A DNA stretch of 64,000 nucleotides from Aeromicrobium sp. Sec7.5. GTDB taxonomy: Bacteria; Actinomycetota; Actinomycetes; Propionibacteriales; Nocardioidaceae. Every line of letters starts with the position of its first letter. Position 1 is the stretch's first letter. Positions 17,897-26,215 of this stretch are shown piece after piece. Under the pieces are notes generated by a model, which saw nothing but the letters and a program-made list of their open reading frames with translations, had not been told where the DNA came from and ran no database searches. The DNA lies in assembly GCF_036867135.1 (NCBI RefSeq), contig NZ_JBAJIJ010000001.1:2356001-2420000 (forward strand). The letters run 5' to 3'. A program made the translations under genes and the position numbers.

Positions 17897-19084
17897 TCAG
17901 CCCGTCACGGACAGGTCGCACACGAGGCTCTCGTAGCCGCGCAGGACCCACGTCGGTCGTCGCGGCGCTGCCGTCACCTCGATCTCGCCGAAGCGGTCGA
18001 GCAGGGTCCGGAGGCTGATCTGCAGCTCGAGGCGCGCCAGCGGCGCCCCGAGGCAGAAGTGCAGGCCCATGCCGAAGCCGACGTGCGGATTGGGGTCACG
18101 GGCGACGTCGAAGCCGTCGGCGTCGTCGAAGGCCCCCGCGTCGCGGTTCGCCGACCCCATCAGGCAGGCCACGACCTGGCCCGCGCGCACCGGGGTGCCC
18201 ATGACCTCGACGTCGGCGGTGGCCGTGCGCTCGAACAGCTGGAGCGGGGCGTCGAAGCGGATGAGCTCCTCGAGCGCCGTGGCGACGTCGACCTCGCCGG
18301 ACCGCACGCGGCGCTCCTGCTCGGGATGCCCGAGGAGCGCCACGAGTCCGTTGCCGAAGGTGTTGACCGATGCCTCGTGACCGGCGTTGAGCAGCAGCAC
18401 CACGGTGGCGACCAGCTCGTCGTCGGAGAGCTTGGCGTCGCCCGCGTCGCGGGCCGCGATGAGGTCGGTCACGAGATCGTCGCCCGGGTGCGAGCGGCGG
18501 TGCTCGACGATGTCGCGCACGTACGCGGCGAAGTCGGTGCTCGCCCGCACGGCCGCGGCGCGGGTGGCCTGGTCGACGTCCGACTCGTACATGTGCACGA
18601 TCGCCTGCGACCAGTCGCGCAGCAGCACGTGGTCGACCCGCGGGAAGCCCAGGAGGTCGGCGATCACGAACACCGGGAAGGGCTCGGCGAAGTCGGCCAG
18701 GAGGTCGCTGCCGGGCACGAGCCGGGCCACCATCTCGCTCGCGAGCGACTCGATGCCCGGACGCAGGCGCTCGACGTGGCCCCGGCCGAACGCGCCCTGG
18801 AGCAGACGGCGCATCCGGGTGTGCTCGGGCGGCTCGTTCTCCATCAGCTGGTTGCGGTGCAGCGTGTTGAACGGCTCCATGACGTCGGCCGGCTCGTGGT
18901 CGGTCCAGAGCCGGCCGAACGACCGGTCCCGCAGCACGCGGGTCACGGCGGCATGGGTCGTGGCGAGCCACCGGCCCGACGGCTCGTGCCACAGCAGGTC
19001 GCCGGTGGCCCGCAGCTCGGCCAACGCGGGGTACGGGTCGGCGACGAACGCGGGATCGGTCAGGTCGAGGTGACTCGTGGTCAC
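17897..19084 (-). CDS. Cytochrome P450
   Basis: 395 aa soluble bacterial class I P450. The heme-ligand loop is FGMGLHFCLGAPLAR, the K-helix is EELIRF (ExxR), and the I-helix is LLLNAGHEAS. In the I-helix the usual oxygen-activating Thr is Ala, followed by Ser, as in P450eryF (AGFEAS), where substrate-assisted catalysis is known. The start is GTG 19084, overlapping the cdd stop by 4 nt; the stop is 2 nt before the CPBP start. No ferredoxin or reductase gene is nearby. Its place inside a nucleoside operon is unexpected; the substrate cannot be named. Confidence 0.94.
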   Translation of the reverse strand: MTTSHLDLTDPAFVADPYPALAELRATGDLLWHEPSGRWLATTHAAVTRVLRDRSFGRLWTDHEPADVMEPFNTLHRNQLMENEPPEHTRMRRLLQGAFGRGHVERLRPGIESLASEMVARLVPGSDLLADFAEPFPVFVIADLLGFPRVDHVLLRDWSQAIVHMYESDVDQATRAAAVRASTDFAAYVRDIVEHRRSHPGDDLVTDLIAARDAGDAKLSDDELVATVVLLLNAGHEASVNTFGNGLVALLGHPEQERRVRSGEVDVATALEELIRFDAPLQLFERTATADVEVMGTPVRAGQVVACLMGSANRDAGAFDDADGFDVARDPNPHVGFGMGLHFCLGAPLARLELQISLRTLLDRFGEIEVTAAPRRPTWVLRGYESLVCDLSVTG

Positions 19085-19578
19085 GCCGGCCCGTCTTCCG
19101 CATCAGCGTCGTCCGCAGCAGCAGGGTCGTCGTCGGCCGGGGCTCCCCCAGTCGCCGCCAGGTCGGTCGCGTCGAACGCGTCCGGCAGCACCTCGCGCAT
19201 GGTCCGGATGCCGGAGGCGGTCTGCAGCTGCAGGTCCGGACCGCCGTTCTCCCACAGGAGCTGGCGGCAGCGCCCGCACGGCATGAGCGGTCGGCCCTGC
19301 GCATCCACGCAGGCCACCGCGATCAGGCGTCCGCCACCCGTGGCGTGCAGGGCCGAGACCATGCCGCACTCGGCGCACAGGGCGACCCCGTAGGCCGCGT
19401 TCTCGACGTTGCAGCCGAGCACGACCCGACCGTCGTCGACGAGACCGGCCACGCCGACCTTGTAGTTCGAGTAGGGCGCGTAGGCGCGGCCCATGACCTC
19501 CGTGGCGTAGCGCGTGAGCGAGGCCCAGTCGATGGGGTCGTCGGCGCCCTTGATGCCCAGCGACATCGCCGGCGCCAC
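19081..19578 (-). CDS. cdd: Cytidine deaminase
   Basis: 165 aa. Zinc motifs CAECGMVSAL and PCGRCRQLLWE identify the homotetrameric CDA class, which has three zinc cysteines. Converts (deoxy)cytidine to (deoxy)uridine for DeoA. The C-terminus has an acidic Asp/Ala tail of about 25 residues not needed for the fold. GTG 19578 overlaps the last base of the upstream permease stop and follows a GGAGGGG run; an internal ATG at 19566 is the alternative. It belongs to the importer operon, tying uptake to deamination. Confidence 0.94.
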   Translation of the reverse strand: MAPAMSLGIKGADDPIDWASLTRYATEVMGRAYAPYSNYKVGVAGLVDDGRVVLGCNVENAAYGVALCAECGMVSALHATGGGRLIAVACVDAQGRPLMPCGRCRQLLWENGGPDLQLQTASGIRTMREVLPDAFDATDLAATGGAPADDDPAAADDADAEDGPA

Positions 19579-20828
19579 TAGCCCGCCCCTCCGCGCCTGT
19601 ACTGCTGCCCGTCGGCCGCAGGCATGCGGAGCCGTTGCGAGAACACCGCGAGCACGAACAGCGTCACGACGTACGGCGTCATGCCCGTGAAGGACGTGTT
19701 GACCGAGTCGGAGCTGAAGTACCAGAGGAACGCGCCGAGGGAGAGGCCCGCCATGACCGCTGCCGTGATCTTCTCCGCGGCCCGCAGCTTGAGCACCGCG
19801 AAGGCGGCCAGACCGATCGCCACGAGCAGCAGCAAGGCGTGCACGAGCACACCGCTGTTGGAAAGCAGCGAGATGCCGTCGGTGTAGCCGAACATCAGCG
19901 ATCCGGTCAGCACGCCGCTGGGACGCCAGTTGCCGAAGATCATGGCGGCCAGGCCGATGTAGCCGCGGCCCCCGGTCTGGCCGACCGTGAACGACGACGA
20001 GGCGACCATCGCCAGGTAGGCGCCGCCGAGACCGGCGAAGGCGCCCGAGATGAGCACGGCGACGTACTTGTAGCGGTACACGTTGATACCGAGGGTCTCC
20101 GCCGCCTGGGGGTTCTCCCCGCACGAGCGCAGGCGCAGGCCGAACGCCGTGCGCCACAGCACCCACGCGGTCACCCCGACGAGGACGAACGTCAGCACGG
20201 TGAGCAGCGAGAGGCGGGTCGTGACGCCCGCGATGGCCCCGGCGATGTCGGAGACGACGAACCAGTTCCGGTCGGCGAGCGAGCGCGCCCCGTCAGCGAC
20301 GAGGGGCACCGTGAACTCCGGGGGCGTCGAGTAGCCCGAGAGGTTGCGGGGACCTCCCCCCTCGAGGTCGTCGAACGTCGTCTTCGCGAGGAAGCCGATC
20401 GCGCCGAGCCCCACGATGTTGATCGCGACGCCCGAGATGATGTGGTCGACGCCGAACGACACCGTGGCGATCGCGTGCAGCAGGCCCCCGATCAGGCCCA
20501 TGAACGCGGCACCGAGGACGCCCGCGAGCGGACCGTAGTGGTACGCGAAGAAGGCTGCGCCCCACGTGCCGAGCAGCATCTGGCCCTCCAGGCCGATGTT
20601 GACGATGCCGGCGCGCTCGGCCCACAGGCCGCCGAGGCCCGCGAGCAGGATGGGGCACGCGCCGATGATGGCCGCGCGGAGCGTGCCGGGGGCCGTGATG
20701 CGGTCGGCGCCGGTGTAGAGCCGCACCGTCGAGATGACGACGATGACCGCGAGGGCGGCGAGCCACCACGTGTACCGGAAGGTGCGCGCCCGGGCGACCT
20801 CGGCGCTGAACGACTGCTGCGTGCTCAT
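19578..20828 (-). CDS. ABC importer permease, nucleoside (BmpA-linked) type, second subunit
   Basis: 416 aa inner-membrane protein of the branched-chain amino acid/ribose permease family, with about ten hydrophobic segments. Family-typical blocks: AERAGIVNIGLEGQMLLG and SCGENPQAAETLGINVYRYK. ATG 20828 overlaps the previous permease stop by 4 nt. With the ATPase, the other permease and the BMP lipoprotein it forms a complete importer; the attached cdd and deoA genes argue for nucleosides as cargo. Confidence 0.93.
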   Translation of the reverse strand: MSTQQSFSAEVARARTFRYTWWLAALAVIVVISTVRLYTGADRITAPGTLRAAIIGACPILLAGLGGLWAERAGIVNIGLEGQMLLGTWGAAFFAYHYGPLAGVLGAAFMGLIGGLLHAIATVSFGVDHIISGVAINIVGLGAIGFLAKTTFDDLEGGGPRNLSGYSTPPEFTVPLVADGARSLADRNWFVVSDIAGAIAGVTTRLSLLTVLTFVLVGVTAWVLWRTAFGLRLRSCGENPQAAETLGINVYRYKYVAVLISGAFAGLGGAYLAMVASSSFTVGQTGGRGYIGLAAMIFGNWRPSGVLTGSLMFGYTDGISLLSNSGVLVHALLLLVAIGLAAFAVLKLRAAEKITAAVMAGLSLGAFLWYFSSDSVNTSFTGMTPYVVTLFVLAVFSQRLRMPAADGQQYRRGGAG

Positions 20829-21934
20829 GACGTGACCTCCGCCCGCTCGGCCTCGAGCTGTCGGGAGACCCGCTCGGCCTCGGTCGTGGCACGGCGGCGG
20901 CCGACGACCTCGTACGCCACCACGACCGCGAGCACCGTGATGCCCTGGGTGATGTCGATGACGTCCTTCGCGATGCCCGCGGACTGCAGGTTGTTCGACT
21001 GCCCGGACAGGAAGGCGAACAGCGCGGCGGCGAAGAAGATGCCGAGGGTCCGGTTGCGACCCAGCAGCGCGACCGCGAGGCCGAGGAAGCCGAGGCCGGC
21101 CTGGAAGTTCTCGGGCGTGCCGAAGGTGTGGACCGAGCCGAAGTAGGCCGGCATCCAGACCAGGCCCGCGACGGCTCCCGACAACGCCATCGTGATCAGC
21201 GTCATCCGCTTGACGTTCACGCCGCCGGCGAGCGCCGCGGTGGCCGACTCGCCGGTGACCCGCAGCTCGAAACCGAACCGGGTGCGCGCGATGAGGAACC
21301 AGTACCCGATGCCCAGGATCAGGGCGAGGCTCGACAGCGCCCACACGTCACCCGGGGCGTCGGCGAAGATCTTGAAGCCGAGCGGCTGCGCGTCGAGGGG
21401 CAGACGCTCGGTCGTGAAGGTGTAGCCGCTGGCCTGGCCGTAGTTCGTGACGAGATAGCCGGCCATCGTCAGCGCGATGTAGTTGAGCATGATCGCGCTG
21501 ATCACCTCGCTGACGCCGCGGAACACCTTGAGCAGGCCGGCGATCGAGGCGAAGGCCGCACCCGCGGCCGCAGCCACGACGAGGGTCGCCAGGATGTTGA
21601 GCGGGCCGGCCACGAGGCCGCTGCCGGCGAAGAACGCCCCGGCGCAGGAGCCGACGATGTACTGGCCCTCGACGCCGATGTTGAACAGGCCCATCCGGAA
21701 CCCGATCGCGGCCGCGATGCCCGAGATCGAGAGCATCGCCGACTGGTTGATGATCGTGAGCAGGACGCGATCGTTCGGCACCGAGAAGATCACCTGCAGG
21801 AAGTCGCCGGGCGAGCCTCCGAAGGCGGCGATCAGGACGCTCGTCGCCAGCATCGCGGCGAGCACCGCCACGAGGGGCGGGAGCAGGCCCGCGACGACCG
21901 AGTCGAGGACGCGTCGGAGCTGGAGGCGCCTCAT
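20825..21934 (-). CDS. ABC importer permease, nucleoside (BmpA-linked) type, first subunit
   Basis: 369 aa, multi-pass. Contains FRMGLFNIGVEGQYIVG and RVTGESATAALAGGVNVKRM, the counterparts of the motifs in the second permease. ATG 21934 overlaps the ATPase stop by 4 nt (ATGA). A charged C-terminal tail (EAERVSRQLEAERAE) follows the last helix. Forms a heterodimeric channel with the product of the next gene. Confidence 0.93.
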   Translation of the reverse strand: MRRLQLRRVLDSVVAGLLPPLVAVLAAMLATSVLIAAFGGSPGDFLQVIFSVPNDRVLLTIINQSAMLSISGIAAAIGFRMGLFNIGVEGQYIVGSCAGAFFAGSGLVAGPLNILATLVVAAAAGAAFASIAGLLKVFRGVSEVISAIMLNYIALTMAGYLVTNYGQASGYTFTTERLPLDAQPLGFKIFADAPGDVWALSSLALILGIGYWFLIARTRFGFELRVTGESATAALAGGVNVKRMTLITMALSGAVAGLVWMPAYFGSVHTFGTPENFQAGLGFLGLAVALLGRNRTLGIFFAAALFAFLSGQSNNLQSAGIAKDVIDITQGITVLAVVVAYEVVGRRRATTEAERVSRQLEAERAEVTS

Positions 21935-23433
21935 GCTGCGTTCCCTCCGGTCATGGCTTGGCCGAGGTCGCTCGCGGTGACCGAGGACGGATCGAAGCGG
22001 GCCGTCAGGCGACCCCGCAGGATGACCTCGAGCCGGTCGGACAGGCCGATCAGCTCGTCGAGGTCGGCGGAGACCAGGAGCACGCCGAGCCCCTCTCGTC
22101 GGGCAGCACGGATGTGGTCCCAGATCGCGGCCTGGGCGCCGACGTCGACACCGCGGGTCGGGTGGGAGGCGACCAGCAGCCGCGGGTCACCGCTCATCTC
22201 ACGGCCCACGATGAACTTCTGCTGGTTGCCGCCGGACAGCGCCCGGGCGGACGTGTCGACACCCGGGGTGCGGACGTCGAACTCGTCGATGATGCGCTGG
22301 GCGTCGGCCCGCGCACCCTTGCGGCTGACGAGGCCTCGCCTGACCGCCGGCGCGGACGTCTGGTGCCCCAGGACGCGGTTCTCCCAGAGCGGGTAGTCGA
22401 GCACCAGGCCGTGACGGTGGCGGTCCTCCGGCACGAAGCCGACGCCGAGGCCACGCACGGCGCGGGTGCTCAGCCGCGTGATGTCGTCGTCGCCCAGGTG
22501 GATCGAGCCGGCGCGTGCACGCACCATGCCCATCACGACCTCGACGAGCTCGGACTGGCCGTTGCCCTCGACGCCCGCGATACCGACGACCTCGCCGGCG
22601 TGGACCGTGAGCGAGATGTCGTGCAGCAGCTCGCGCCCGGTGTCGTCGGCGACCGAGACCGCGTCGAGGCGGAGCACGGGACGGTCGGTCACGGTGGACG
22701 CCGAGGGCGCGGGCGACGCCAGCTCCGCACCGACCATGAGCTCGGCGAGCTCACGCTTCGTCGCGGTCTGCGGGTCCGCGGTGCCGACCGTCGTGCCACG
22801 GCGCATGACTGTGATGTCGTCGGCGATCTGGCGGACCTCGTCGAGCTTGTGGGAGATGAACAGGACCGAGCAGCCCTGGGTCACGAGCTCGCGGAGGTTC
22901 GCGAACAGCGCGTCGACCTCCTGCGGCACCAGCACGGCCGTGGGCTCGTCGAGGATGATCAGGCGGGCGCCGCGGTACAGGACCTTGAGGATCTCGACGC
23001 GCTGGCGGTCGGCCACCCCGAGCTTCTCGACGAGGGTGTCCGGATCGAGACCGAACCCGAAGCGCTCGGAGATCGCCCGGATCTCACCCTTGGCGCCCTC
23101 GCCGATGCCGTGCAGCTTCTCGGCGCCCAGGACGATGTTCTCGGCGACCGTGAGGTTGTCGGCCAGCATGAAGTGCTGGAACACCATGCCGATGCCGGCC
23201 GCGATCGCATCGGTCGGCGAGGTGAAGGAGACCGGCGATCCGTCGACGACGATCTCTCCGTCGTCGGGGGGCTGCACGCCGTAGAGGATCTTCATCAGCG
23301 TGGACTTGCCTGCGCCGTTCTCGCCGATCAGTGCGTGAACGCGGGCGGGGCGGATGCGCAGGGACACGTCGTGGTTCGCCACGACCCCGGGGAATCGTTT
23401 GCCGATCCCGCGAGCCTCGACGTCGATGGTCAT
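21931..23433 (-). CDS. ABC importer ATPase with two nucleotide-binding domains (nucleoside/sugar type)
   Basis: 500 aa. The first domain has Walker A GENGAGKST, Q-loop VFQHF and Walker B LIILDEPTAVL. The second has a degenerate Walker A (GVEGNGQSELVE) and signature LSGGNQQKF. The first signature motif is the divergent LGVADRQRVEI. This asymmetry is normal for RbsA/YufO-type ATPases. The start is GTG-ATG (23436/23433); GAGAGG upstream suits GTG slightly better, so the exact codon is uncertain. Energises the BMP-type importer. Confidence 0.93.
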   Translation of the reverse strand: MTIDVEARGIGKRFPGVVANHDVSLRIRPARVHALIGENGAGKSTLMKILYGVQPPDDGEIVVDGSPVSFTSPTDAIAAGIGMVFQHFMLADNLTVAENIVLGAEKLHGIGEGAKGEIRAISERFGFGLDPDTLVEKLGVADRQRVEILKVLYRGARLIILDEPTAVLVPQEVDALFANLRELVTQGCSVLFISHKLDEVRQIADDITVMRRGTTVGTADPQTATKRELAELMVGAELASPAPSASTVTDRPVLRLDAVSVADDTGRELLHDISLTVHAGEVVGIAGVEGNGQSELVEVVMGMVRARAGSIHLGDDDITRLSTRAVRGLGVGFVPEDRHRHGLVLDYPLWENRVLGHQTSAPAVRRGLVSRKGARADAQRIIDEFDVRTPGVDTSARALSGGNQQKFIVGREMSGDPRLLVASHPTRGVDVGAQAAIWDHIRAARREGLGVLLVSADLDELIGLSDRLEVILRGRLTARFDPSSVTASDLGQAMTGGNAA

Positions 23434-23468
23434 CACGCGATCATCCTCTCCCAGGTCTGGATGGAACA

Positions 23469-23511
23469 CATGAGTGATGGGTCCGGGGCGTCCCCGGACC
23501 CATCACTCATG
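23469..23511. terminator. Perfect 20-bp hairpin between the BMP lipoprotein and ABC ATPase genes
   Basis: Arms of 20 bp without mismatch (left arm catgagtgatgggtccgggg) around a 3-nt loop, 17 nt after the lipoprotein stop and 35 nt before the ATPase start. It has no U-tract. Most likely a partial terminator or an mRNA-stabilising hairpin that lets the binding protein be made in excess. Confidence 0.85.
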
Positions 23512-23528
23512 ATCGGTCGACGACCGAC

Positions 23529-24608
23529 TTACGGCTCGGTCGGGACCTCGATGTCACCGGCGATGATCTGCGCCTTGTAGTCCTCGAGGGCCGCGATCGT
23601 CTCGGGGGTCAGGAAGCCGCCCGAGGTCGAGTAGCCGACACCCTCGTCAGCCAGGGTGAACGTCGTGAAGCCCTGGTCCGGCTCACCGTCGACGACCGAC
23701 TCGATGAAGCCGAACGTGGCCGTGTCGACCCGCTTGAGCATCGAGGTGATGATGCGCTGCGCCTGCTCCGGACCCGCGGTCAGGAACTGGTCGGAGTCGA
23801 CACCGATCGCGAGCTTGTTGGCCGCGACGGCCGCGTCGAACACGCCCGTGCCCGAGAAGCCGGCGGCGTGGAACACGATGTCGGCACCGTCGCCGTACTG
23901 GCCCTCGGCTGCGGCCTGTCCACCGGCCGGATCACCGAAGCCCGCAGGATCGGACTCCTCGATGTAGGTCGTGAGGATCTCGATGTCGGGGTTGACCGCC
24001 TCGGCACCTGCGGCGTAGCCCGCCTCGAACTTCTGGATCAGGGTGTTGTTGACACCGCCGACGAAGCCGATCGTGCCGGTCTGCGACTGCAGGGCAGCTG
24101 CGGCGCCGACCAGGTACGAGCCCTCGTTCTCGGCGAAGCCCAGGTACGCCACGTTGCAGTTGACGTCGTCCTCGGTCGGGTCGAAGCCGTCGATGACGGC
24201 GAAGGCGACGTTCGGGTAGTCGGGTGCGACCGTGTCGACGGCCTCGCTGTAGGCGAAGCCCACGCCGACGATGACGTTGTGGCCGCTGTCGGCGAACGTG
24301 CGCAGGCGCTCCTCGCGGATGTCCTCGGACTCGTCCTGCCCCGCCTCACCCTCGGTGACCTCGGTGATGCCGAACTCGGCGACGGCCTGGGTCAGGCCGG
24401 CGTAGGCCGAGTCGTTGAAGGACTGGTCGCCGCGTCCGCCGACGTCGTACGCCAGGCCGACCTGCGGGTCACCCTCGATCTGGACGGTCTCGCACTCCTC
24501 CGCAGCGGCGTCGGAGTCGTTGTCGTTGTCGTCGGCTGCGGTTCCGCACGCGGTCAGGATCAGACCGCACGTCGCCAGGGCGACGCCGTACGTCGAGAGT
24601 CGGCGCAC
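23529..24608 (-). CDS. bmpA: BMP-family substrate-binding lipoprotein of a nucleoside ABC importer
   Basis: 359 aa. A lipoprotein signal ends at LTAC (lipobox, about residues 18-21), followed by an acidic Asn/Asp linker. The BMP/Med domain starts at QVGLAYDVGGRGDQSFNDSA, with GFAYSEAV, FVGGVNN and GVDSDQF typical of purine-nucleoside-binding proteins. GTG 24608 has GAGGAGG at good spacing. First gene of a long minus-strand operon running to deoA and possibly add. Confidence 0.94.
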   Translation of the reverse strand: MRRLSTYGVALATCGLILTACGTAADDNDNDSDAAAEECETVQIEGDPQVGLAYDVGGRGDQSFNDSAYAGLTQAVAEFGITEVTEGEAGQDESEDIREERLRTFADSGHNVIVGVGFAYSEAVDTVAPDYPNVAFAVIDGFDPTEDDVNCNVAYLGFAENEGSYLVGAAAALQSQTGTIGFVGGVNNTLIQKFEAGYAAGAEAVNPDIEILTTYIEESDPAGFGDPAGGQAAAEGQYGDGADIVFHAAGFSGTGVFDAAVAANKLAIGVDSDQFLTAGPEQAQRIITSMLKRVDTATFGFIESVVDGEPDQGFTTFTLADEGVGYSTSGGFLTPETIAALEDYKAQIIAGDIEVPTEP

Positions 24609-24699
24609 TGTTCCTCCTCAGATCTTCGGCTCGACCTTCTGCCGGCCTGCGCCAGACTCTAGGTCGGTGCGGGCCCGCCCGGAAGCGAAGTGGGAAGCC

Positions 24700-24715
24700 G
24701 TAACCGTTTTGTCAC
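24700..24715. promoter_or_regulatory. GTNAC-N6-GTNAC palindrome upstream of bmpA (possible GlnR-like or other operator)
   Basis: GTAAC-CGTTTT-GTCAC about 92 nt before the bmpA start. The half-site spacing resembles half of an actinobacterial GlnR box (GTNAC-N6-GAAAC), which would suit genes that release ammonia, but the second half deviates. TAGAGT near 24657 on the minus strand could be the -10 element. Low confidence. Confidence 0.3.
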
Positions 24716-24775
24716 CGGGGCCCGTCGGGCCGGCTCGACCCGTGGATCCACGGGCGGCGAGCGCGTAGCCGCCCC

Positions 24776-24866
24776 TTGAGGTGCGACGAGGAACGAGGAG
24801 CCTCGAAAGGGGGTACTGAACCGACCGTGGCTTCGAGGCTCGTCGCCAGGGCTCCTCACACCTCAG
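24776..24866. repeat. Intergenic inverted repeat family R3, copy 1
   Basis: Left arm ttgaggtgcgacgagg...gagcctcgaa (from 24776) and right arm ttcgaggctcgtcgcc...ctcctcacacctcag (to 24866) form a long imperfect palindrome. The right arm matches 58128-58166 in inverted orientation almost exactly. A separate 7-bp G/C hairpin lies just left of it at 24752-24774. Together they occupy most of the 282-bp gap after the amidohydrolase gene. Confidence 0.75.
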
Positions 24867-24890
24867 CCGGCGGGGTCGGGGCCAGCGGCC

Positions 24891-26057
24891 TCAGCTGAGC
24901 GCAGCGGCGGCGAGCACCCGTGCCCCGATGGCGATGGCGCGCTCGTCGACGCGCAGGTTGCCCTGGTGCAGGTCGTACGTGGGGCCGTCGGGCGTGCGGG
25001 TGCCGAGGCGGCCCATGGCGCCCGGAACGGCCTCGACGTACCAGGCGAAGTCCTCGCCGCCGAGGCTCTGCGAGGTCGTGGCGACGCCACTCGGCCCGAT
25101 GACGTCGGTGACGGCGCGGCGCATGGCCTGGGTCGCCTCGAAGTCGTTGACGACGGGCGGCACGCCGCGCACGTAGAGCACGTCGGCGCTGACGCCGAAG
25201 GGCTCGATGATGTCGGCGATCAGGCCGCGCACGAGGTGCTCGGCCTGGTGCCAGGCGTTGGCGTCGAGCATGCGGAGGGTGCCCGCGAGCTCACCCGTGG
25301 CGGGGATGACGTTGGCGGCCTGCCCCGCCGAGATTTGGCCCCACACCATCGAGACCCCGGCCCGGGGGTCGAACCGCCGCGAGAGCACCGCGGGGAGCTG
25401 CGTCACGAGGCTGCCCAGCGCGTACGTGAGGTCCTCGGTGAGGTGGGGACGCGAGGTGTGGCCGCCGCGCCCGCTCAGCGTGACCTGGATGCGGTCGGAC
25501 GCGCCCGTGATGGGTCCTTCGCGCAGGCCGACCTGGCCGACGTCGAGCGAGGGGTCGCAGTGCAGCGCGAAGATCCGCGAGACCCCCTTGAGCACGCCCT
25601 GGGACAGGAGCCGCAGCGCGCCGCCGGGCATGACCTCCTCGGCGGGCTGGAAGATGAAGCGCACGCGGACCGGCAGCGGGGCGACGCGATGCGCCTCGGC
25701 CAGGGAGATCGCGGCACCGACGAGCGACGAGACGTGCACGTCGTGGCCGCACGCGTGGGCCACGTTCGGCACCAGCGACCGCCAGGTGTCCTGGGTCGTG
25801 TCGGGGATCGGAAGGGCGTCGAGGTCGCCCCGCAGCGCGACGATCGGGCCCTCCTCGCGGCCGACCTCGGCCACGAGCCCGGTGCCGGGCAGCAGGTCGT
25901 AGGAGATGCCGTGCTTGTCCATCCACCGCGCGACGAGGTCGGTCGTGCGCTCCTCCTCCCACGACAGCTCGGGGTGGGCGTGGACGTCGCGTCGCAGCTC
26001 GATGAGATCGGGGGTGATCTCGTCGACCACGCGGGTCACGACGTCGAGGGAGGCCAT
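24891..26057 (-). CDS. M20D-family amidohydrolase (N-acyl amino acid/hippurate hydrolase type)
   Basis: 388 aa cytosolic metallopeptidase-like enzyme. Motifs: ELRRDVHAHPELSWEE, ALRGDLDALPI, HACGHDVHVSSL, FQPAEEVMPGGA, GGHTSRPH and LGGEDFAWY. Expected to hydrolyse an N-acyl amino acid or related amide; the substrate is unknown. ATG 26057 has TATCCT 6 nt upstream, suggesting a leaderless transcript. M. tuberculosis carries two such genes (amiA1/amiB1) beside deoD, so the linkage to nucleoside genes looks ancestral. Confidence 0.9.
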   Translation of the reverse strand: MASLDVVTRVVDEITPDLIELRRDVHAHPELSWEEERTTDLVARWMDKHGISYDLLPGTGLVAEVGREEGPIVALRGDLDALPIPDTTQDTWRSLVPNVAHACGHDVHVSSLVGAAISLAEAHRVAPLPVRVRFIFQPAEEVMPGGALRLLSQGVLKGVSRIFALHCDPSLDVGQVGLREGPITGASDRIQVTLSGRGGHTSRPHLTEDLTYALGSLVTQLPAVLSRRFDPRAGVSMVWGQISAGQAANVIPATGELAGTLRMLDANAWHQAEHLVRGLIADIIEPFGVSADVLYVRGVPPVVNDFEATQAMRRAVTDVIGPSGVATTSQSLGGEDFAWYVEAVPGAMGRLGTRTPDGPTYDLHQGNLRVDERAIAIGARVLAAAALS

Positions 26058-26165
26058 CGGGTCAGGATACGCGCGCGACCCGGTTGCGCGCGTCCCTCAC
26101 CCGCCGACCGGGACGCTCGCGAGGGAGCTCGGGTGGGCGCAGGAGCGACTTCGGTGGCGCTGTGG

Positions 26166-26204
26166 ACCAACAAAGTCTCTCGTGACCACCAACAAAGTCT
26201 CTCG
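26166..26204. repeat. Two 17-bp direct repeats, family R4
   Basis: accaacaaagtctctcg occurs at 26166-26182 and 26188-26204 (22-bp period), in the 158-bp gap between the divergent-facing ends of the MFS and amidohydrolase genes. The A/T-rich core stands out against the surrounding G/C. It could be a protein-binding site upstream of the amidohydrolase gene or a mobile repeat. Confidence 0.6.
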
Positions 26205-26215
26205 CGAGCGGAACG

